64,000 nucleotides of DNA, taken from contig NZ_JACYXF010000006.1 of the NCBI RefSeq assembly GCF_015352985.1, forward strand, positions 1 through 64,000, read 5' to 3'. A model generated the notes under the pieces. That model saw only the letters and a program-made list of their open reading frames with translations. It made no database searches and was not told the origin of the DNA. A program made the position numbers and the translations under genes. Of the stretch, positions 28,261 to 37,854 are shown piece by piece. Numbering within the stretch: the stretch's first letter is position 1; each line of letters opens with the position of its first letter. The stretch comes from Noviherbaspirillum malthae (lineage in GTDB: Bacteria > Pseudomonadota > Gammaproteobacteria > Burkholderiales > Burkholderiaceae_D).

Positions 28261-28974
28261 TCAATTTTTCAGGTAATCCTTGTGCCGCGACCGGATCTCC
28301 TCGACATTGGCCAGCGTGCCCGACAAATGCTTGCGCACGCTCTGTTCGGCAAGCGCGGTGTCGCCTCTGCTGATCGCGTCCACGATCGCATCATGGTCCG
28401 CCAGCACTGCCGCAGCCTTGCCCGGTGCCGGCAGGTGCAGGCTGCGAAGGCGGTCGAGGTGCCCGCTGTGGCGGCGCACCAGCGCATAGAGATGCGGCAC
28501 TTTCGCCGCTTCATACATTTGCCGGTGGAAAGCCTGGTCCGCAAGGGTAAATCCGGACAAGTCCTTTTCCTCAAGGGCGGCTTTCTGCCGCGACACGAAC
28601 TTGCGCAGGCGTTCGATCAGCGATGCGTCCGCCGAGGCTGCAAGCGTGCGGGCGATTTCCATCTCGACCGACAGGCGCAGGAAATGCGCTTCCTGCGCCA
28701 GGTTCACATCGATGCGGCTGACCACGGTCGCATGCTGGGGATACACGTCGACCAAACCTTCCTCGCTCAGCCGGATCAGCGCGTCGCGCACCGGGGTCTG
28801 GCTGATGTTGTACTGCGCCGCCAGATCGGTGCGCGACAGCACGCTGCCCGGCGTCAGCGACATTGAGATGATGAGCTCGCGCAGATGCTCGAAAATCTGC
28901 GGAGCGGCGTGGCGGGTCCGGTCCAGATTGAACTGGGCGAGGGGCGTTTCATTCAGGGCGGTCAGGGCATCCAT
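28261..28974 (-). CDS. GntR-family regulator, FadR/FCD subfamily
   Basis: A 237-residue regulator. An N-terminal winged helix (ISQTPVRDALIRLSEEGLVD) is followed by an all-helical FCD effector domain (about residues 95-225), with metal-ligand candidates in LADQAFHRQMYEAA and a late HLSGTLANV. Such proteins repress sugar-acid genes and release on binding the acid. It is divergent from the IlvD/Edd dehydratase gene, and its probable operator overlaps that gene's promoter. I chose the ATG at 28974; an alternative at 29031 would add 19 residues. Confidence 0.86.
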   Translation of the reverse strand: MDALTALNETPLAQFNLDRTRHAAPQIFEHLRELIISMSLTPGSVLSRTDLAAQYNISQTPVRDALIRLSEEGLVDVYPQHATVVSRIDVNLAQEAHFLRLSVEMEIARTLAASADASLIERLRKFVSRQKAALEEKDLSGFTLADQAFHRQMYEAAKVPHLYALVRRHSGHLDRLRSLHLPAPGKAAAVLADHDAIVDAISRGDTALAEQSVRKHLSGTLANVEEIRSRHKDYLKN

Positions 28975-29046
28975 TCGGTGTCGGTACGGATAAGGATCGA
29001 TTGCATGTCGGCATAAGGGGAATACCAACATGATAAATCTTTACGG

Positions 29047-29094
29047 TCAGTTTGACATACTAATATATTAGTGTTGTAATCCCGATCAAACTGA
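29047..29094 (+). promoter_or_regulatory. Promoter with nested operators for the dehydratase operon
   Basis: TTGACA (29052-29057), a 17-bp spacer and TGTAAT (29075-29080) form a near-consensus sigma-70 promoter. A perfect 14-bp palindrome, ACTAATATATTAGT (29059-29072), fills the spacer. An outer 9-bp repeat, TCAGTTTGA (29047-29055) and TCAAACTGA (29086-29094), brackets the whole element. A repressor bound here would block RNA polymerase; the divergent GntR protein is the obvious candidate. Confidence 0.7.
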
Positions 29095-29180
29095 TGGAGC
29101 TGCTGCAGCTTTATCGTTCGCCTTGCGCATGATTTGCCAAGGCCGCTTTCCTTGTTGCCAACATGACTATGTGAGCCTGC

Positions 29181-30920
29181 ATGAGCATCCGTAAAAAGAG
29201 CATCGAAACATTGAGAAGCGCGCGCTGGTTCGCGAAGGACGATCTGCGTTCCTTCGGCCACCGTTCGCGCGTCATGCAAATGGGCTATTCGCCCGAAGAA
29301 TTCGTCGGCCGGCCCGTCATCGCCATTCTCAATACCTGGTCGGACATGAATTCCTGCCACTCGCACTTCAAGCAGCGCGTCGAGGATGTCAAGCGCGGCG
29401 TGCTGCAGGCGGGCGGCTTCCCGGTGGAATTGCCGGCCATCTCCCTGTCGGAGAGCGCCGTCAAGCCGACCACCATGCTGTACCGCAACTTGCTGGCCAT
29501 CGAAGCGGAAGAACTGATCCGCTCGCATCCGGTGGATGGCGTGGTGCTCATGGGCGGCTGCGACAAGACCACGCCCGGCCTGTTGATGGGCGCCACCAGC
29601 GCCGGCGTTCCGGCCATTTTCGTGCCCGCCGGCCCCATGTTGCGCGGAAACTGGCAAGGCCATGTGCTCGGTTCCGGTTCGGACGCCTGGAAATTCTGGG
29701 ACGAGCGCCGTGCCGGCAAGATCACCAAGGAAGAATGGGTTGGCATCGAGGGCGGCATCGCCCGCAGCCACGGTACCTGCATGACCATGGGTACGGCGAG
29801 CACCATGACCGGCATCGCCGAAGCGATCGGCATGACGCTGCCGGGCGCGTCCTCCATCCCCGCGGCCGACGCCAATCACATCCGCATGTCCGCCGATGCC
29901 GGACGCCGCATCGTCGAGATGGTGTGGGAAGACCTGACGCCGGCGCGCCTGCTGACGCGCCGCTCGTTCGAGAACGGCATCATCCTAGCCATGGCCATGG
30001 GCTGTTCGACCAATGCCATCATCCATGTGATTTCCATGGCGCGCCGCGCCGGCTGCGACATCGGCCTGGAAGACTTCGACAAGGCCAGCCGCCATGTTCC
30101 CGTCATCGCCAACATCCGGCCGAGCGGCGAGACCTACCTGATGGAAGACTTCTACTATGCGGGCGGCATGCGCGCATTGATGAACCGCCTCAGGGACAAG
30201 CTGCATCTGGACGAACTGACGGTGACCGGCCGCACCGTGGGCGAGAACATCGAGGGCGCCGAAGTCTACAACGACGACGTGATCCGTCCCATGGACAACC
30301 CGCTGTATGAAGAAGGCGCGCTGGCCGTCCTCAAGGGCAACATCGCGCCGGACGGCTGCGTGATCAAGCCCAGCGCCTGCGAAAAGCGTTTCTTCAAGCA
30401 TTCCGGCCGCGCGCTGGTGTTCGACGACTATCCGTCGATGAAGGAAGCCGTCGAGCGCGACGATCTCGATGTCACTGCAGATGATTTCCTCATCCTGCGC
30501 AATGCCGGCCCGCTCGGCGGCCCCGGCATGCCGGAGTGGGGCATGCTGCCGATTCCGAAGAAGCTGGTGCAGCAGGGCGTGCGCGACATGCTGCGCATGT
30601 CGGATGCCCGCATGAGCGGCACCAGCTACGGCGCCTGCATCCTCCACGTGGCGCCCGAGTCCTACGTCGGCGGACCGCTGGCATTGGTGCGCACCGGCGA
30701 CATCATTACCATCGACATTCCGGCGCGCAGCATCAACATGGAAGTCTCCGACGAGGAACTTGAGCGCCGCAAGGCGGAATGGAAACAGCCGCCCAAGCGC
30801 TTCGAGCGCGGTTACGGCTGGATGTTCTCCCAGCACATCAAGCAGGCCAACGAAGGCTGCGATTTCGACTTCCTCGAAACCGGCTTCGGCGCCCCCGTCG
30901 GCGAACCCGACATCTACTGA
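29181..30920 (+). CDS. IlvD/Edd-family sugar-acid dehydratase, L-arabinonate dehydratase type
   Basis: A 579-residue Fe-S dehydratase, the same length as Rhizobium L-arabinonate dehydratase. The cluster cysteines fall at 59 (NSCHSHF), 127 (MGGCDKT) and 200 (SHGTCMTMG), matching what I recall of that enzyme. The catalytic Ser region is ARMSGTSYG near residue 480. Family members dehydrate L-arabinonate, D-fuconate, D-xylonate or D-gluconate to 2-keto-3-deoxy acids. No downstream keto-acid dehydratase or semialdehyde dehydrogenase follows, so the pathway is not complete here. It starts the operon with an RraA-like gene and a Bug receptor gene. Confidence 0.88.
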   Translation: MSIRKKSIETLRSARWFAKDDLRSFGHRSRVMQMGYSPEEFVGRPVIAILNTWSDMNSCHSHFKQRVEDVKRGVLQAGGFPVELPAISLSESAVKPTTMLYRNLLAIEAEELIRSHPVDGVVLMGGCDKTTPGLLMGATSAGVPAIFVPAGPMLRGNWQGHVLGSGSDAWKFWDERRAGKITKEEWVGIEGGIARSHGTCMTMGTASTMTGIAEAIGMTLPGASSIPAADANHIRMSADAGRRIVEMVWEDLTPARLLTRRSFENGIILAMAMGCSTNAIIHVISMARRAGCDIGLEDFDKASRHVPVIANIRPSGETYLMEDFYYAGGMRALMNRLRDKLHLDELTVTGRTVGENIEGAEVYNDDVIRPMDNPLYEEGALAVLKGNIAPDGCVIKPSACEKRFFKHSGRALVFDDYPSMKEAVERDDLDVTADDFLILRNAGPLGGPGMPEWGMLPIPKKLVQQGVRDMLRMSDARMSGTSYGACILHVAPESYVGGPLALVRTGDIITIDIPARSINMEVSDEELERRKAEWKQPPKRFERGYGWMFSQHIKQANEGCDFDFLETGFGAPVGEPDIY

Positions 30921-30954
30921 CAACGACAACTACACCGACCACGACAGGACTCGC

Positions 30955-31671
30955 ATGGCACTCAATCAGCAAACCAAGGAACAATTGCAGAAGGTCAGCA
31001 CGGCGACGCTGTGCACCGCCTTGTTCAAGCGCGGCTTGCGCAACCAGTTCATCCAGGATGTACGGCCGCTCGACCCGAACAAGGGCAACATGGTGGGCGA
31101 AGCCTTCACGCTGCGCTACATCCCGGCGCGCGAAGATCTCAACCCGATCAGCGTGTTCCAGGACCGTGCCCATCCGCAGCGCAAGGCCGTCGAGGAGTGC
31201 CCGCCCGGCGCGGTGATGGTGATCGACAGCCGCAAGGATGCGCGCGCCGCATCGGCCGGCTCGATCCTGGTATCGCGCCTGATGGTGCGCGGCGTGGCCG
31301 GCGTGGTTACCGACGGCGGCTTCCGCGATTCGCCCGAGATCGCCAGGCTGGAAATTCCCGCCTACCATAACCGCCCCTCGGCCCCCACCAATCTCACGCT
31401 GCACCAGGCGCTCGACATCAATGTGCCGATCGGCTGCGGCGACGTGGCCGTGTTCCCAGGCGACGTGATCGTCGGCGACGGCGAAGGCGTGATCGTGATC
31501 CCGGCGCACTTGGCCGATGAGATCGCGAAGGAGGCGACGGAGATGACGGCCTTCGAGGACTTCGTCACCGAGGAAGTGCTGAAGGGCAGGTCGATTCTCG
31601 GCCTGTATCCGCCCACCGACGAGCAGTCGAAGGTCGATTTCGAAGCCTGGCGGGCGAAGACCGGGCGTTGA
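30955..31671 (+). CDS. RraA-like / HMG-CHA aldolase-family protein
   Basis: A 238-residue member of the RraA/4-hydroxy-4-methyl-2-oxoglutarate aldolase fold. The metal-site block GGFRDSPEI follows a conserved GVAGVVTDG segment, and GCGDVAVFPGDVIVGDGEGV is typical of the enzymatic branch. True RraA inhibitors of RNase E are about 160 residues; this longer form, next to a sugar-acid dehydratase, is more likely a pyruvate-releasing aldolase or related lyase. AGGA precedes the ATG at 30955. It lies 34 bp after the dehydratase gene and is co-transcribed. Confidence 0.8.
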   Translation: MALNQQTKEQLQKVSTATLCTALFKRGLRNQFIQDVRPLDPNKGNMVGEAFTLRYIPAREDLNPISVFQDRAHPQRKAVEECPPGAVMVIDSRKDARAASAGSILVSRLMVRGVAGVVTDGGFRDSPEIARLEIPAYHNRPSAPTNLTLHQALDINVPIGCGDVAVFPGDVIVGDGEGVIVIPAHLADEIAKEATEMTAFEDFVTEEVLKGRSILGLYPPTDEQSKVDFEAWRAKTGR

Positions 31672-31742
31672 AGGATCGCGCTGCAGCCGGTAGAAATTGT
31701 CGGCTGCTGCTCGCAAGACAAACATCCAATCAAGGAGACATC

Positions 31743-32720
31743 ATGAACACCACTCGCAGAAGCGTACTCGCCGCCATCGGCCTTTCCCTGCTTTCCGCAT
31801 CCCTGCCCGGGATCGCGCAGGACAAATGGCCGTCCAAGACCATCACCTATGTCGCCGCTTTCCCGCCCGGCGGCAATACCGATACGCTGGCGCGCCTGAT
31901 TGCGCCCAAGGTCGGTGCAGCCTTGGGCCAGCAGGTCATTGTCGAAAATCGCGCCGGCGCCGGCGGCAGCGTCGGTTCGGCCTACGTCTCGCGCCAGCCG
32001 GCCGACGGCTATACGCTGCTGGGCGGCACCATCAGCTCGCATGCGATCAACCAGAGCCTGTATCCCAATATCGGCTACGACTCGGTCAAGAGCTTTGAGC
32101 CGGTCGCAATGCTGGGCATGATTCCGAACCTGATCCTGGTGCGCGCCGATTCGCCGTACAAGACCATCCAGGACCTGATCGCCGCGGCCAAGGCGAAGAA
32201 GCAGATCACTTCCGGTTCGCCGGGCAGCGGCACGTCGCCGCACATGGCGCTGGAACTGATGAAGCAGAGCCTGGGCATCGACATCACCCACGTGCCCTAC
32301 AAGGGCGGCGGTCCGGCGCTGCAGGATCTGCTCGGCGGCCAGATCGACATGATGATCGAAACCACCATCGTCGGCGGCCCGCACATCCAGCAGGGCAAGC
32401 TGCGTGCACTGGCGGCGACTTCGGCCGCGCGCGTGCCGACCATGCCGAACGTGCCCACGATCGCGGAATCCGGCGCCCCGGGATACGACGTGCAGTCCTG
32501 GCAGGCAGTCTTTGCTCCGGCCGGCACGCCCAAGCCTATCGTCGAGCGGCTGCACAATGAAATCATGAAGGCGCTGTCGGCTCCCGACATGGAAGAACGT
32601 CTTTCGAAGATGGGCCTGAACAATCCCAAGATGTCAATCGAGCAGTTCAGCAAGTTCCAGCGCGAGGAAGTCGCGAAATGGGCCACTGTCGTGAAAAAAG
32701 GCAATATCAAGGTCGACTGA
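31743..32720 (+). CDS. Bug/TTT-family periplasmic receptor
   Basis: A 325-residue Bug receptor. A signal with a twin-Arg-like NTTRRSVLAAIGLSLLS and a cleavage site near GIAQ precedes WPSKTITYVAAFPPGGNTD and VIVENRAGAGGSVGSAYVS. AAGGAG lies upstream of the ATG at 31743. It closes the GntR-controlled dehydratase/RraA-like operon, so its ligand is probably the sugar acid or a related acid. A perfect terminator follows its stop. No TctAB membrane partner is nearby. Confidence 0.88.
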   Translation: MNTTRRSVLAAIGLSLLSASLPGIAQDKWPSKTITYVAAFPPGGNTDTLARLIAPKVGAALGQQVIVENRAGAGGSVGSAYVSRQPADGYTLLGGTISSHAINQSLYPNIGYDSVKSFEPVAMLGMIPNLILVRADSPYKTIQDLIAAAKAKKQITSGSPGSGTSPHMALELMKQSLGIDITHVPYKGGGPALQDLLGGQIDMMIETTIVGGPHIQQGKLRALAATSAARVPTMPNVPTIAESGAPGYDVQSWQAVFAPAGTPKPIVERLHNEIMKALSAPDMEERLSKMGLNNPKMSIEQFSKFQREEVAKWATVVKKGNIKVD

Positions 32721-32726
32721 TGCATG

Positions 32727-32755
32727 CCGCCGGGTGCAATGCCCGGCGGGTTTTG
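32727..32755 (+). terminator. Rho-independent terminator of the dehydratase operon
   Basis: CCGCCGGG (32727-32734) and CCCGGCGG (32742-32749) form an 8-bp stem with a 7-nt loop, followed by GTTTTGT. It lies 7 bp past the Bug receptor stop and closes the operon that starts at 29181. Confidence 0.85.
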
Positions 32756-33262
32756 TACGGTGTTGGCAGATACCGGGCAGCTGCTCCCGCTTCGGGAGTA
32801 ACTGCGGTTTCAAGCGCAGGCATAGCATGACCGTGCACCCATTCACCTGGCCGCTACACAATTCGCTCGCGCGGAGGAAGCGACTTCCCGATGCAATGCT
32901 TTCCCTCCAGGCAGTTCAATTGCTCATCCTTCCGTACTGTCGATGACGCCTTGATGTGTTGAATTTCGACCGCTTTACCATCCAGTCATAAGTCACCGAC
33001 ACAATTAGCTTGGTTTCAGGCAATATTGCTTCTGCTCCCTGCGCTTGTATTCGGCTTTGAGGAGTGAATTCGCAGTCTGTGAAATAATGTCGGCTTTTAC
33101 TGCCAGGGTGCCGGTAAGGGTATGCCGTGTCGCCGGATCCTGCGGATCCCGCCGTCATCCTCGTTCTCGCTTCAACCGGCCGCAACCTTAAACTTGTATT
33201 GCGCGAAACCTGCGCAACCAGGCATTTGGCGGGCAATCCGGTATCACGCGCCCTATGAGTTC
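32756..33262. other. 507-bp gap upstream of the hybrid kinase gene
   Basis: I see no gene or clear promoter. Open frames at 32734-32946 and on the minus strand have no ribosome-binding site. The kinase frame extends up to 33122, but the first 47 codons look non-coding (low-complexity, no homology pattern), so I treat them as leader. Confidence 0.4.
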
Positions 33263-35455
33263 ATGCTGACCAAAAAAACCGTGCGGCTACGCAGCCTCCT
33301 CGCACTGCTGACGGCACTGGGCCTTCTGCCCATTGCGCTGATCGGCGCATGGGGGATTCGCGCCGCGATCGATCAGCAGCAGCAGCAGTTCGAGGTTTCC
33401 ATGCTCAATCTTTCGCGCGCGCTCGCCAGCGCGGTGGATGCCGAGCTGGAGTCCGCGGTCGACACGCTGCAGACGCTGTCGTACAACCAGGCGCTGGTCT
33501 ACGGAGAACTCGAGAGTTTCTACAAGGTTGCTGCCGAGACGGCACGTTCCAAGCCGGAATGGGTCTCGGTGGTTCTCACCGACGGCAACGGCAATCTCAT
33601 CTTCAAGACCTCGCATCATTTCGGCGCGGTGGACACGCGCGTCAACGACCCGGAGAGCCTGATGCGCGTGATCAGCGACCGCGAGCCGCTGGTCGGGAAG
33701 ACCGTGAAGGGGCCGCGCGGCGAGATTGCCTTTCCGGTACGCGTTCCCGTCATCGAAAACGGCAGGCTGACCTATGTGCTCAGCGCGGCGATCAAGCCGA
33801 CCCGCATCCTCGAATTCCTGCAGCGCCAGCAGATGCCGCCCGACTGGGTGGTGTCGATCCATGATGCGGCGAACCTGCGCGTGGCCAGGTCGAAGGATCA
33901 TGAACAGACGGTCGGCACCGGCCTGTCTCCGACGCTCGCCGCGCTTCTCGCCAAGGGACGCAACGAGGGGAGCGGCGTCACCCGAACGCTTGACGGCGTG
34001 GATGTCCTGACGGCATTCGCCCGCACCACGAGGCATGGGTGGACTGTCGTCGTGGGTGCGCCGGACGCCTATTTCAAGCAGGCCCTGATCGGCAATCTGG
34101 CGCTTTACGCCGCCGTTATCGCGGTCTCGTTCGCGGCCTGTCTCGCCTTCGCCTTTTTCATTGCCCGCCGGATCGTCGGCGCCATCGGCGGCTTGCAAAG
34201 CCAGGCGCTCCAGCTGGTGCACAGCGAGCCGGTGCAGGCCAGGCCGAGTTTCATCGAGGAAGTCAATGAAGTCAGCACCGTACTGGAATCCGCCTCGAAC
34301 GAACGCAGGACATTCGAACAGGAGCGCGAACGGCTGCTCGCTTCACTGAACAAGGCACTGGGCAATGCCGAGGAAGCCGGCCATGCCAAGGACAACTTCC
34401 TTGCCGTGCTGGGCCATGAATTGCGCAATCCGCTGGCGCCGATGGTGGCCGCCCTCGACCTGATGGATGTCAGGCACGAACCCGCGAACCTGCGCGAGCG
34501 GCAGATCATGCGCCGGCAGGTGGAACACATGAAGCGTCTCGTCGACGACCTGCTTGATGTTTCCCGCATTACCCGCGGCAAGCTGGAGATACGCCATGCG
34601 CCTGTGGACTTGGTGCCGGTGATCGAACAGGCGGTCGAATCGCTGCAGCATGCGGTGGCCAGGCGCGGCCGCGGCATAGATGTTGCCTTGCCCGAGGCGG
34701 CGTGGGTTACGGGCGACGAGGCCCGGCTGGTACAGGTGGTGACCAACCTGCTCAACAACGCCCTGCATTTCGATCCCGATGGCGAAATCAGCATCGGCGT
34801 CGTGCAGGACGAGAGCAAGCACGAGACGAACATCATCATTCGTGATGAAGGCGCGGGCATGCTGCCGGAAACCGTCTCCCAGGTCTTCGAGCCTTTCTAC
34901 CAGGCGCCGCAATCGCTCGCTCGTTCTTCCGGCGGCCTGGGCCTGGGGCTGGCCATCGTGCGCAGCATTGTCGAACTGCATGGCGGCCAGGTGGCCGCCG
35001 TCAGCGAGGGCCCGGGCCAGGGCAGCGAATTCAGGGTGACGCTGCCGTCGATCGACGCGCCGCGGGAGGAACCCGTCGATGACCAGCCCTCCGGCGCGGT
35101 AAGACCGCGCCGCATCCTGGTGGTGGACGACAACACCGACGCCGCCGAAATGCTCGCAAGCCTGCTCAAGCTGCAGGGACATGAAGTCAGCATCGCGCAC
35201 GATGCGCGCTCGGCGTTGGCATTGGTTGGCGAATTCCTGCCGGACATCGCCTTTCTCGACATCGGCCTGCCTGACATCGACGGCTTCGCCCTGGCCGGCA
35301 TGATGCGTTCACGGCTGCCGGGCTGGCAAGGCAAGCTGATCGCGCTGACAGGTTACGGGCAGGAAGGGGACAAGGAGCGCGCCGCGCAGGCCGGCTTCGA
35401 CCTGCATCTCACCAAGCCGGTGGATGCGGATACCGTGTTTGCCGCTGCCGGGTGA
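33263..35455 (+). CDS. Hybrid sensor histidine kinase (Cache-type sensor, receiver domain)
   Basis: A 730-residue membrane kinase. TM1 (about 11-32) precedes a periplasmic Cache-like sensor domain (about 33-270), and TM2 ([19 protein letters not shown]) follows. Then come an HAMP-like linker, a DHp domain with [12 protein letters not shown] (His385), an HATPase domain with [15 protein letters not shown] and [11 protein letters not shown], and a C-terminal receiver with VVDDN and phospho-acceptor Asp666 in [11 protein letters not shown]. It lacks an HPt domain, so signalling needs a separate phosphotransfer step. A lone response regulator gene lies just downstream on the opposite strand. Confidence 0.9.
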   Translation: MLTKKTVRLRSLLALLTALGLLPIALIGAWGIRAAIDQQQQQFEVSMLNLSRALASAVDAELESAVDTLQTLSYNQALVYGELESFYKVAAETARSKPEWVSVVLTDGNGNLIFKTSHHFGAVDTRVNDPESLMRVISDREPLVGKTVKGPRGEIAFPVRVPVIENGRLTYVLSAAIKPTRILEFLQRQQMPPDWVVSIHDAANLRVARSKDHEQTVGTGLSPTLAALLAKGRNEGSGVTRTLDGVDVLTAFARTTRHGWTVVVGAPDAYFKQALIGNLALYAAVIAVSFAACLAFAFFIARRIVGAIGGLQSQALQLVHSEPVQARPSFIEEVNEVSTVLESASNERRTFEQERERLLASLNKALGNAEEAGHAKDNFLAVLGHELRNPLAPMVAALDLMDVRHEPANLRERQIMRRQVEHMKRLVDDLLDVSRITRGKLEIRHAPVDLVPVIEQAVESLQHAVARRGRGIDVALPEAAWVTGDEARLVQVVTNLLNNALHFDPDGEISIGVVQDESKHETNIIIRDEGAGMLPETVSQVFEPFYQAPQSLARSSGGLGLGLAIVRSIVELHGGQVAAVSEGPGQGSEFRVTLPSIDAPREEPVDDQPSGAVRPRRILVVDDNTDAAEMLASLLKLQGHEVSIAHDARSALALVGEFLPDIAFLDIGLPDIDGFALAGMMRSRLPGWQGKLIALTGYGQEGDKERAAQAGFDLHLTKPVDADTVFAAAG

Positions 35456-35502
35456 GTCCAGCCGTGCCCGCCGGCGACCGGCAACTGCGGCAGGAGGGAA
35501 GT

Positions 35503-35895
35503 TCAATGACCCGGACCGGAATCTGCTTTCATGTTTCTCGCCGTTTCGACATCGATGAGCATGTCGCTCATCCTGTGCACCAGGATCATCGGATCGACGG
35601 GCTTGTTGAAGATCTTCGTATTGCGATTCTCATCCGGCACGTCGGTGGCAAAGGCTGAAACGATAATGGCCGGCAGGTCGGGCTGATGCTGCCGCAGACG
35701 TTCCACCAGTTCGCGCCCGTCCATGCCGGCCATGCGAAAGTCGGTCACGATGCCGTCGATGCGGTCGGTTTCACTAATGCGGACGGCGGCATGTCCGTCG
35801 CCCGCAACGCTGACCCGGAACCTGTGCCGCTGGAAATACTTGGAAAAAAGATAGGCGATTGCCTCGGCATCGTCAACAACAAGAATATGCTTCAT
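35503..35895 (-). CDS. Single-domain response regulator (CheY-like)
   Basis: A 130-residue receiver domain with no output domain. The acidic pair is LVVDDAE, the phospho-acceptor is in IVTDFRMAGMDG, and the signalling Thr/Ser and Lys are in IIVSAFATD and IFNKPVDP. The ATG at 35895 gives the normal start MKHILVVDD. It is convergent with the hybrid kinase gene (47 bp between stops), so the two may form one phosphorelay, with this protein as a diffusible receiver. That link is inferred from proximity only. Confidence 0.85.
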   Translation of the reverse strand: MKHILVVDDAEAIAYLFSKYFQRHRFRVSVAGDGHAAVRISETDRIDGIVTDFRMAGMDGRELVERLRQHQPDLPAIIVSAFATDVPDENRNTKIFNKPVDPMILVHRMSDMLIDVETARNMKADSGPGH

Positions 35896-36358
35896 AAACA
35901 CGGGCGTTTTCCACAGAACCGGCGACCGCTCGCCTCGGCCTTGCCCTCCGCATGAAGCGCGACTTCCTGCAAAGGTGCAGGTAGCGCACTTCCCTTATTG
36001 GAGGCGGCTGCAGAACAAGCTACGCAAGTTATGGCGATCGTCATCTGTCTCTGATATATCTACAGGCCGGCATTTTACCGGTCTTGTCATTTCCTTACCG
36101 AACGACGTGGAATCCTGACCGGGTCTGCACCTTGAACCTGTTGCGCAATCGGCAACTCTATGCAGACACCGAAAGGGCGCTTCTTGTTCCGGCTGTACGG
36201 CTTGCGCAATGGGAGGCGGCGATATTGCCTGCGAAGAGGCAGTGGAATGGATGCGGTAAAAGCGAAGCGGGATGGGACCGAGGCGCCGCAGCAGGGCTTG
36301 CCATGTCTGGCACCCGCGGCGGCGGCTTATGCTCGCGCATTCCGGTCAACGGCCGCGA
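35896..36358. other. 463-bp gap
   Basis: I see nothing firm: no gene, terminator or consensus promoter. It must contain the promoter of the response regulator gene (reading minus). Short frames on plus (36084-36420) have no ribosome-binding site and overlap the DUF4148-type gene in antisense. Confidence 0.4.
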
Positions 36359-36673
36359 TTAATGGCCGAAATAATAGCTGTACAGGTAGCCGCGCGGATT
36401 TTCGCGGTTGTACTCCTTGAGCTCGGCAAGAACTTCTGCGCGGGTCTTGGCCTGTGCGGTTGCCGCAGGGCTTGCCGCGGTTACCGGGTAGTCGCTGTCC
36501 TTCATGGCAACCGAGGATGTACCGGCGGCATTGGCCTCGGCCAGTTCCTGCAGGACTTCGGCACGGGTCTTCGTGGAAACGAATCCGGCATCCGGCTGCA
36601 CGAATTCCTGTGCGAAGGCGCCTGTGGCGGAAACGGTGAGAAGCAGGGCGGTGATCAGCGATTTGGCATTCAT
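36359..36673 (-). CDS. DUF4148-type small exported protein
   Basis: A 104-residue periplasmic protein. The signal peptide (MNAKSLITALLLTVSATGAFA) is followed by two copies of KTRAEVL(Q/A)EL, one near residue 36 and one near residue 77, and a Tyr-rich end YLYSYYFGH. This repeat is the hallmark of DUF4148 proteins, which are confined largely to Burkholderiales; their function is unknown. I chose the second ATG (36673) because AGGAGA sits 6 nt before it and would touch the first ATG at 36679. It appears monocistronic. Confidence 0.8.
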   Translation of the reverse strand: MNAKSLITALLLTVSATGAFAQEFVQPDAGFVSTKTRAEVLQELAEANAAGTSSVAMKDSDYPVTAASPAATAQAKTRAEVLAELKEYNRENPRGYLYSYYFGH

Positions 36674-37066
36674 GTTCATTCTCCTGAAACGTTAAGTGAA
36701 GCGCGGCTTGCAGGTCGGCCGGAGGATCCGGCTTGTTACTTTCGTTTTGCAAGTGACGCGGTGAGTGAACTATAGCCAGTGACCGGATATAGATAAACCG
36801 TCATTTTCTGGATTCACTGTTCACGAACCGAGCACAATCGGCGGCGTGGGATGCGCCTGCAGTCCGGCTGTGTCTTTCGGCGTACGGAATGGCAGGAGAC
36901 TTGCTGCTTCCGGATACGCCTCATATTCAGAATGCTTATAAAAGTATTCACGCTCCCCGAATATGCAAGCATGAATTGATTCGTTCCTGCGGCAGGACCG
37001 CATCATTACACTCGGTTTCGTTACTGATCATGACCTGTCATGACAGGTCGGAACGAAACCAGCACG
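36674..37066. other. 393-bp divergent promoter region upstream of the GntR gene
   Basis: This gap holds the promoters of the DUF4148 gene (minus) and the GntR operon (plus). A 20-bp imperfect palindrome, GAATGCTTATAAAAGTATTC (36930-36949, 8 of 10 pairs), and the perfect palindrome at 37032-37049 are candidate operators. No gene is visible. Confidence 0.45.
37032..37049. promoter_or_regulatory. Perfect 18-bp palindromic operator
   Basis: GACCTGTCATGACAGGTC is a perfect palindrome 17 bp upstream of the chosen start of the GntR gene. Its size and position suit autoregulation by the encoded HutC-type repressor. The alternative ATG at 37040 lies inside the palindrome, which argues against that start. 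Confidence 0.6.
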
Positions 37067-37813
37067 ATGAAAGCACCCCTTGTCAGGGACCCGTCGCCCT
37101 CCCTTTATTCGCAGGTACGCGAAACCTTGCGCGAACGCATGCGCGACGGCACCTATCTTCCCGATGCGCAGCTGCCTGCCGAGAGCGAACTGAGCGCGCA
37201 GTTCGGCGTCAGCCGCATCACCGTGCGGCAGGCACTCTCGGATCTGCAGAAGGAAGGCCTGATCATCAAGGTGGCAGGCAAGGGCAGCTTCGTTTCCCGG
37301 CCCAAGGCCTCGCAGCCGCTGGCAAGGCTGGAGGGCTTCTCCGAGGCCATGTCGCGGCAGGGCTACACCATTCGCAACAAAGTCATCAGCTTCAAGCCGA
37401 TTCCGGCATCGGCACTGGTGGCGCAGCAGCTCGGCCTGGCCGAAAACGCCCCGGTGATCGAGATCAAGCGCATCCGTTATCTCGACCGCGAGCCGGTCTC
37501 GCTGGAAATCACCTATCTGCCTGAGGAGCTCGGTACCCGGCTGGCCGGCGAAGATCTTGCCAACCGCGACATCTTTCTCATCCTCGAGCATGACTACGCC
37601 ATTCCTCTCGGCCATGCCGACCTGCAGATCGGCGCGCTCGTTGCCGACGAAGTGCTGGCGCTGGCGCTCCAGGTGATGGAAGGCACCGCCCTGCTCAAGC
37701 TGCAGCGGCTGACGCACACCGCCGAGGGCAAGCCGCTGGATTTCGAATTCCTCTACTTCCGGGGCGATGCCTTCCAGTACCAGCTGCGGGTGGCGCGCGG
37801 CCGCACCGATTGA
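37067..37813 (+). CDS. GntR-family regulator, HutC/UTRA subfamily
   Basis: A 248-residue repressor-type protein. The winged HTH is SAQFGVSRITVRQALSDLQK (about residues 45-65), and the C-terminal UTRA ligand domain (about 90-240) contains LEGFSEAMSRQG and VIEIKRIRYLDREPVSLE. UTRA domains bind small metabolites that release the repressor. It lies 41 bp upstream of the AprA-like flavoprotein gene on the same strand, so it probably heads and controls that operon. The ATG at 37067 leaves the palindromic operator in the leader. Confidence 0.86.
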   Translation: MKAPLVRDPSPSLYSQVRETLRERMRDGTYLPDAQLPAESELSAQFGVSRITVRQALSDLQKEGLIIKVAGKGSFVSRPKASQPLARLEGFSEAMSRQGYTIRNKVISFKPIPASALVAQQLGLAENAPVIEIKRIRYLDREPVSLEITYLPEELGTRLAGEDLANRDIFLILEHDYAIPLGHADLQIGALVADEVLALALQVMEGTALLKLQRLTHTAEGKPLDFEFLYFRGDAFQYQLRVARGRTD

Positions 37814-37854
37814 ACACATTCAGAGAATCTCTTTATCAGGATTGAGGACAGCCC

